Below are positions 58,855 through 64,000 of a stretch of 64,000 nucleotides of DNA, in pieces. How positions within the stretch are numbered: the first letter of the stretch is position 1; the number at the start of each line of letters is the position of its first letter. This DNA is from Crossiella equi (GTDB lineage Bacteria > Actinomycetota > Actinomycetes > Mycobacteriales > Pseudonocardiaceae), in NCBI RefSeq assembly GCF_017876755.1, contig NZ_JAGIOO010000001.1, positions 6,929,786 through 6,993,785 on the forward strand, read 5' to 3'. The notes beneath the pieces are model-generated. The model had not been told where the DNA came from, made no database searches, and saw only the letters and a program-made list of their open reading frames with translations. The translations under genes and the position numbers were made by a program.

Positions 58855-59858
58855 CCCCGACAGCCCCGCCCACCAGCCTCCTCACCCGCCTCTCCCGCGT
58901 CCGCGAGCTGGGCCTGCTCCTCGTGCTCGCCGCCGTCCTCGGCGGCACCGCCCTGGTCAACCCCCGCTTCCTCACCCCCCAAAGCCTCCAGGACCTGGCG
59001 CTCAACGCCTCGCTCATCGCCCTGCTCGCCGTCGGCCAGACCGTCGTCGTGCTCACCCGCAACGTCGACCTGTCCGTCGGCTCGGTCCTGGGCCTGACCG
59101 CCTTCCTCACCGCGGGCACCGCCGCCGCGCACCCCGGTCTGCCGGTCCCGGTGGTCCTGGCGCTGGGTATGCTCATCGGGTTGGTGTGCGGGGTGGTCAA
59201 CGGGACCATCACGGCGCTCGGGCACGTGCCCAGCCTGGTCGTCACGCTCGGCACCCTCTACGTCTTCCGCGGCCTCGACTACCTGCTCGCCCAGGGCAGC
59301 CAGGTCAACGCGGGCGACCTGCCGCCGGGCCTGCTCGGCTTCGGCGGCGGCGCGGTGCTCGGTGTGCCCAACCTCGTGCTGCTCACCCTGCTCGTGGTGC
59401 TGGCGGCGGGCTACCACCTGCGCTCGCACCGCTCCGGCCGCGAGCTCTACGCCATCGGCTCCAACCCGCGCGCCGCCGTGCTCGCCGGGATCCCGGTGCG
59501 CCGCAGGGTGTTCACCGCTTTCCTGGTCTCCGGCACGGTCGCCGGGCTGGCCGGTGCGCTGTGGAGCGCGCGCTACGGCACGGTCGACGCGGCGGCGGGC
59601 ACCGGCCTGGAGCTCCAGGTGGTCGCGGCCGTGGTGGTCGGCGGGGTGGCGATCTTCGGCGGCTCCGGCACGGTCGCCGGTGCCGCGCTGGGCGCGCTGC
59701 TGCTCGGCGCCATCGGCAGCGCGCTGGCGGTGCTCGGCGTGCCCGCGTTCTGGCAGCAGGCCATCACCGGCGCGCTGCTGCTCGCCGCGATCACCGTGGA
59801 CCGCGTGCTCGCCTTGCGGGTCGCCGCCGCGCTGCGCAAGGAGGTGCGCCGTGCCTGA
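58851..59858 (+). CDS. rhaP: Rhamnose ABC transporter permease 1
   Basis: 335 residues, ATG overlapping the previous stop (ATGA). Hydrophobic throughout, with about 9 helices and the CUT2 permease signatures VGQTVVVLTRNVDLSVGSVLGLTAFL, NPRAAVLAGIPVRRRVFTAF and VVVGGVAIFGGSGTVAGAALGALLLG. It forms the channel with permease 2. Confidence 0.92.
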   Translation: MTPTAPPTSLLTRLSRVRELGLLLVLAAVLGGTALVNPRFLTPQSLQDLALNASLIALLAVGQTVVVLTRNVDLSVGSVLGLTAFLTAGTAAAHPGLPVPVVLALGMLIGLVCGVVNGTITALGHVPSLVVTLGTLYVFRGLDYLLAQGSQVNAGDLPPGLLGFGGGAVLGVPNLVLLTLLVVLAAGYHLRSHRSGRELYAIGSNPRAAVLAGIPVRRRVFTAFLVSGTVAGLAGALWSARYGTVDAAAGTGLELQVVAAVVVGGVAIFGGSGTVAGAALGALLLGAIGSALAVLGVPAFWQQAITGALLLAAITVDRVLALRVAAALRKEVRRA

Positions 59859-60792
59859 ACGCCTTCGGGGACTGCTGCGCTGGGAGACCGCCCTGGTGTT
59901 CGTGCTGCTGCTCGTCGCGCTCGGCGCGGGCGAGCAGTTCCTCACCGGCCGCAACCTGTTCTACCTCGGCCTGGACATCGGCGAGATCGCGCTCATCGCC
60001 CTGCCGCTGACGATCGTGGTGGTGGCGGGCGAGATCGACCTGTCCGTGGCCTCGGTGCTCGGCCTGGGCAGCGCGCTGATGGGCGTGCTGTGGCAGGCGA
60101 ACTGGCCCCTGGAGACGATCCTGCCGGTGGTCGTGCTGGCCGGTGCGCTGTGCGGTGCGGTCAACGGCCTGCTCGTCACCGGACTCGGCCTGCCCTCGCT
60201 CGCGGTCACCATCGGCACCCTCGCCCTGTACCGCGGCCTGGCCCTGGTCCTGCTCGGGGACACCGCGGTCGCGGACTTCCCCGCCTCCTACACCTCCTTC
60301 GGCACCGAACCCGTCCCGGGCACCGACCTGCCCTGGCCGATCCTGCTGTTCCTGGTGCTGGCACTGGCTTTCGGCGTCCTGCTGCACGCCAGCTCCTACG
60401 GCCGCGCGGTGTTCGCCACCGGCGCCAGCGCCGAGGCCGCCCGCTTCGCCGGGGTGCGGGTCAAACGCGTGCGGCTGCTCGCCTTCACCCTGGCCGGAGC
60501 GGTCGCCGCGCTCGCCGGGATCGTCTACACCCTGCGCTTCTCCAGCGCCCGCGCGGACAACGGCACCGGCCTGGAGCTGGCCGTGGTCGCGGCCGTGCTG
60601 CTCGGCGGGGTCTCCGTCTTCGGCGGCAGCGGCACCCTGTTCGGGGTGGTCGCGGCCGTGCTCGTGCTGGGCGCGCTGCGCAACGTGCTCATCCTCAACG
60701 ACGTGCCCACCGAGGTGCTCACCATCGTCACCGGGCTGCTGCTGGTCGTCAGCGTGCTCGTCCACTCCGTCCGAGGAAGGCGTGACCCATGA
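59851..60792 (+). CDS. rhaQ: Rhamnose ABC transporter permease 2
   Basis: 313 residues, GTG start 6 bases after AAGGAGG, overlapping permease 1 by 8 bases. CUT2 signatures are VVVAGEIDLSVASVLGLGSALMG, SAEAARFAGVRVKRVRLLAF and AAVLLGGVSVFGGSGTLFGVVAAVLVLG. It pairs with permease 1 as the second half of the membrane channel. Confidence 0.92.
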   Translation: MPERLRGLLRWETALVFVLLLVALGAGEQFLTGRNLFYLGLDIGEIALIALPLTIVVVAGEIDLSVASVLGLGSALMGVLWQANWPLETILPVVVLAGALCGAVNGLLVTGLGLPSLAVTIGTLALYRGLALVLLGDTAVADFPASYTSFGTEPVPGTDLPWPILLFLVLALAFGVLLHASSYGRAVFATGASAEAARFAGVRVKRVRLLAFTLAGAVAALAGIVYTLRFSSARADNGTGLELAVVAAVLLGGVSVFGGSGTLFGVVAAVLVLGALRNVLILNDVPTEVLTIVTGLLLVVSVLVHSVRGRRDP

Positions 60793-61844
60793 ACCGGACA
60801 CTGCTCGCGACCATCCTGTGTGGAGCGTTGCTGCTCGCCGGGTGCGGCGGCACCACCAGGCAGGGCAACGGGAACGCGGGCCCGGCCACCGGCACCGGGG
60901 CCAGCGCGGACCCGAACGCCCCGCTGCGCACCGGCCTGAAGATCACCTACCTGCCCAAGCAGGTCAACAACCCCTACTTCACCGTGGTCAAGACCGGCGC
61001 CGAGCAGGCGGGCGGGGAGCTGTCCTCGGAGGTGAAGACCACCGGCCCCTCCGACGCCAGCGCCGCCTCCCAGGTCACCTACATCAACACCGCCGCCCAG
61101 CAGCGCCAGGACGCGCTCGTCCTGGCCGCCAACGACCCCAACGCGGTGGCCCCCGCCCTGCGCACCGCCCGGGCGCAGGGCATGAAGGTGGTCACCCTGG
61201 ACTCCGACGTGGCCCAGGACGCCCGCGACGTCTTCGTCAACCAGGTCGACTCCACCGCCATCGCGGTGAAGCAGGTCGAGCTGCTGGCCGAGGCGATCGG
61301 CGAGGGCGAGTTCGCCATCCTCTCCGCCACCGCCAACGCCACCAACCAGAACGCCTGGATCGACATCATGAAGCGTGAGCTGGCCAAACCCGAGCGGGCC
61401 AAGCTCAAGCTGGTCGAGGTGGCCTATGGCAACGACGACGACCAGACCTCCTTCCAGAAGACCCAGGCGCTGCTCGCCGCCCACCCCGGCCTCAAGGGCA
61501 TCGTGTCGCCGACCACGGTCGGCATCGCCGCCGCGGCACGCTACCTCAGCTCCTCCGCCTACAAGGGCAAGGTCGCCCTCACCGGCCTCGGCACGCCCAA
61601 CCAGCTGCGCGCCTACGTCAAGGACGGCACGATGCGCTCCTTCGCGCTGTGGGAACCGGCCAAGCTCGGCTACCTCGCCACCCAGGCCGCCGCGGCGTTG
61701 GTTTCGGGCAAGGTGACTGGTGCACAAGGGCAGAAGTTCACCGCGGGCAGCCTCGGCGAGTACACCTTGGGACCGGCCGGTGAGATCGTGCTGGGGCCAC
61801 CCACGGTCTTCACCGCCGAGAACGTCGACCGGTTCAACTTCTAG
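60789..61844 (+). CDS. rhaS: Rhamnose-binding lipoprotein
   Basis: 351 residues, ATG overlapping the previous stop (ATGA). The lipobox LLLAGCGG marks a lipoprotein anchored outside the membrane. The periplasmic-binding-protein-4 fold is shown by ITYLPKQVNNPYFTVVKTGAEQAGGEL, ALVLAANDPNAVAPALRTARAQGMKVVTLDSD and GIVSPTTVGIAAAARYL. It captures L-rhamnose for the ATPase and permeases encoded upstream. Confidence 0.94.
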   Translation: MNRTLLATILCGALLLAGCGGTTRQGNGNAGPATGTGASADPNAPLRTGLKITYLPKQVNNPYFTVVKTGAEQAGGELSSEVKTTGPSDASAASQVTYINTAAQQRQDALVLAANDPNAVAPALRTARAQGMKVVTLDSDVAQDARDVFVNQVDSTAIAVKQVELLAEAIGEGEFAILSATANATNQNAWIDIMKRELAKPERAKLKLVEVAYGNDDDQTSFQKTQALLAAHPGLKGIVSPTTVGIAAAARYLSSSAYKGKVALTGLGTPNQLRAYVKDGTMRSFALWEPAKLGYLATQAAAALVSGKVTGAQGQKFTAGSLGEYTLGPAGEIVLGPPTVFTAENVDRFNF

Positions 61845-61860
61845 GGAGGGGGTGGCCACC

Positions 61861-63029
<1,169 letters not shown>

Positions 63030-63033
<4 letters not shown>

Positions 63034-64000
63034 GCACCCACCCGGAGGTCGCGGCGCTGCTGGCCCGCGCGCACGCGCTCGGCGCGGACCCGCGCAACAC
63101 CAACTACGCGGGCGGCAACGCCTCGGCCAAGTCCAGCGCCACCGACCCGGTCACCGGCAAGGACGTGGACCTGTTGTGGGTCAAGGGTTCCGGCGGCGAC
63201 CTGGGCACCCTGACCGAGGCCGGGCTGGCCGTGCTGCGCCTGGACCGCCTGCGCGCGCTGGCCGAGGTCTACCCGGGCGTGGACCGCGAGGACGAGATGG
63301 TCGCCGCGTTCGACTACTGCCTGCACGGCAAGGGCGGCGCGGCCCCGTCCATCGACACCGCCATGCACGGCCTGCTGGCGGACGCGCACGTCGACCACCT
63401 GCACCCCGACGCGGGCATCGCGCTGGCCACCGCGGCGGGCGGCGAGGCGCTCACCCGCGAGTGCTTCGGCGACCGCGTGCTCTGGACTCCCTGGCGGCGG
63501 CCGGGTTTCCAGCTCGGCCTGGACCTCGCGGCGCTGCGCCGGGCGAACCCGTCGGCCATCGGTGTCATCCTCGGCGGGCACGGGATCACCGCCTGGGGGA
63601 GCACCTCCGAGCAGTGTCGCGAGCACTCGTTGGAGATCATCCGGTGTGCGCACGAGTTCATCACCGAACGCGGTCGTCCGGAGCCCTTTGGCGCGGTCCG
63701 TCCCGAGTGGACACCGCTGCCCGAGGGCGAGCGCCGGGCGCGGGCGGCCGAGCTGGCGCCGTTGCTGCGCGGCCTGGCCTCGGCCTCCTCCTTCGCCGCC
63801 TCCGGCCGCTACCAGGTCGGGCACTTCACCGACACGCCTGAGGTGCTCGACTTCCTCAGTCGTGAGCAGATGCCGCGCCTGGCCGCGCTGGGCACCTCCT
63901 GCCCGGACCACTTCCTGCGCACCAAGGTCCGGCCGCTGGTGCTCGACCCGAACACGCCCGCGGCCGAGCAGTTCGAGGCCTACCGGGCCGACTACCGCGC
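63030..64000 (+). CDS. rhaD: Rhamnulose-1-phosphate aldolase/lactaldehyde dehydrogenase, 5' part; continues beyond the window
   Basis: 323 codons are visible and the frame is open at the window end. The GTG start overlaps the rhaI stop (GTGA). The class II aldolase domain begins DPRNTNYAGGNASAKSSATDPVTGKDVDLLWVKGSGGDLGTLTEAGLAVLRLDRL. The metal-binding histidines are in DHLHPDAGIALATAAGG and LGGHGITAWG. Known members have a C-terminal short-chain dehydrogenase that oxidises lactaldehyde, which would lie past base 64000. A rhamnulokinase gene is expected further downstream. Confidence 0.93.

Overview
This is a very GC-rich stretch with strong C/G third-position bias, many GTG starts and dense gene packing. 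It comes from a filamentous actinomycete. A ClpC2-like decoy protein, an MmyB-type regulator, Tat-exported glycosidases and a SulP-carbonic anhydrase fusion fit the Pseudonocardiales (Crossiella/Kutzneria/Saccharothrix-like). That family-level placement is inference, not proof.

Layout. 1-4 kb: the 3' end of a large secreted (probably subtilisin-type) protein, then a small cluster resembling the maturation part of a methylamine-dehydrogenase system: a Tat-exported MauA-like cysteine-rich protein, a MauD-like thioredoxin, an unknown protein and a divergent MauE-like membrane protein. 4-7.4 kb: selB, selA and the selenocysteine tRNA gene. 7.4-8.2 kb: a ClpC2-like HTH/Clp-N protein under a double operator. 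8.4-16.5 kb: a GH92 alpha-mannosidase, a TetR regulator with an operator in front of an SDR, an aldo/keto reductase, an XdhC/CoxF-like protein, a PRMT-like methyltransferase and an MmyB-type regulator. 16.5-19.7 kb: a secreted cyclophilin, peptide deformylase, and cobL and cobM. 20.3-22.6 kb: the SulP-carbonic anhydrase fusion.

22.7-35 kb holds the most unusual locus: six tandem secreted S1 (trypsin-fold) paralogues. None retains the catalytic histidine and none has a complete Asp-His-Ser triad. Four carry ricin-like plus AbfB beta-trefoil domains, one a tachylectin-type propeller, and one fibronectin III plus FG-GAP repeats. A small secreted protein and an EamA transporter lie among them. 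Similar promoter elements stand before several of these genes and before the following GH95 alpha-L-fucosidase. The set reads as a family of pseudoproteases displaying carbohydrate-binding modules.

37.6-45.3 kb resumes aerobic cobalamin synthesis (cobK, cobIJ, cobH, cobG, and cobN behind a cobalamin riboswitch). The pseudoprotease locus therefore sits between two halves of the cob genes. 45-56 kb: a PucR regulator and divergent HSL-type esterase, 6-phosphogluconate dehydrogenase, an AA10 LPMO, a GH78 alpha-L-rhamnosidase, an O-methyltransferase and a polar amino-acid ABC transporter whose binding protein and permease are fused. 56-64 kb: a LacI regulator, its operator, and an L-rhamnose operon (ABC ATPase, two permeases, binding lipoprotein, isomerase, and a truncated aldolase/dehydrogenase). 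Together with GH78, GH95, GH92, the LPMO and the lectin-bearing proteins, the window looks tuned to extracellular recognition and breakdown of deoxysugar- and mannose-containing glycans.
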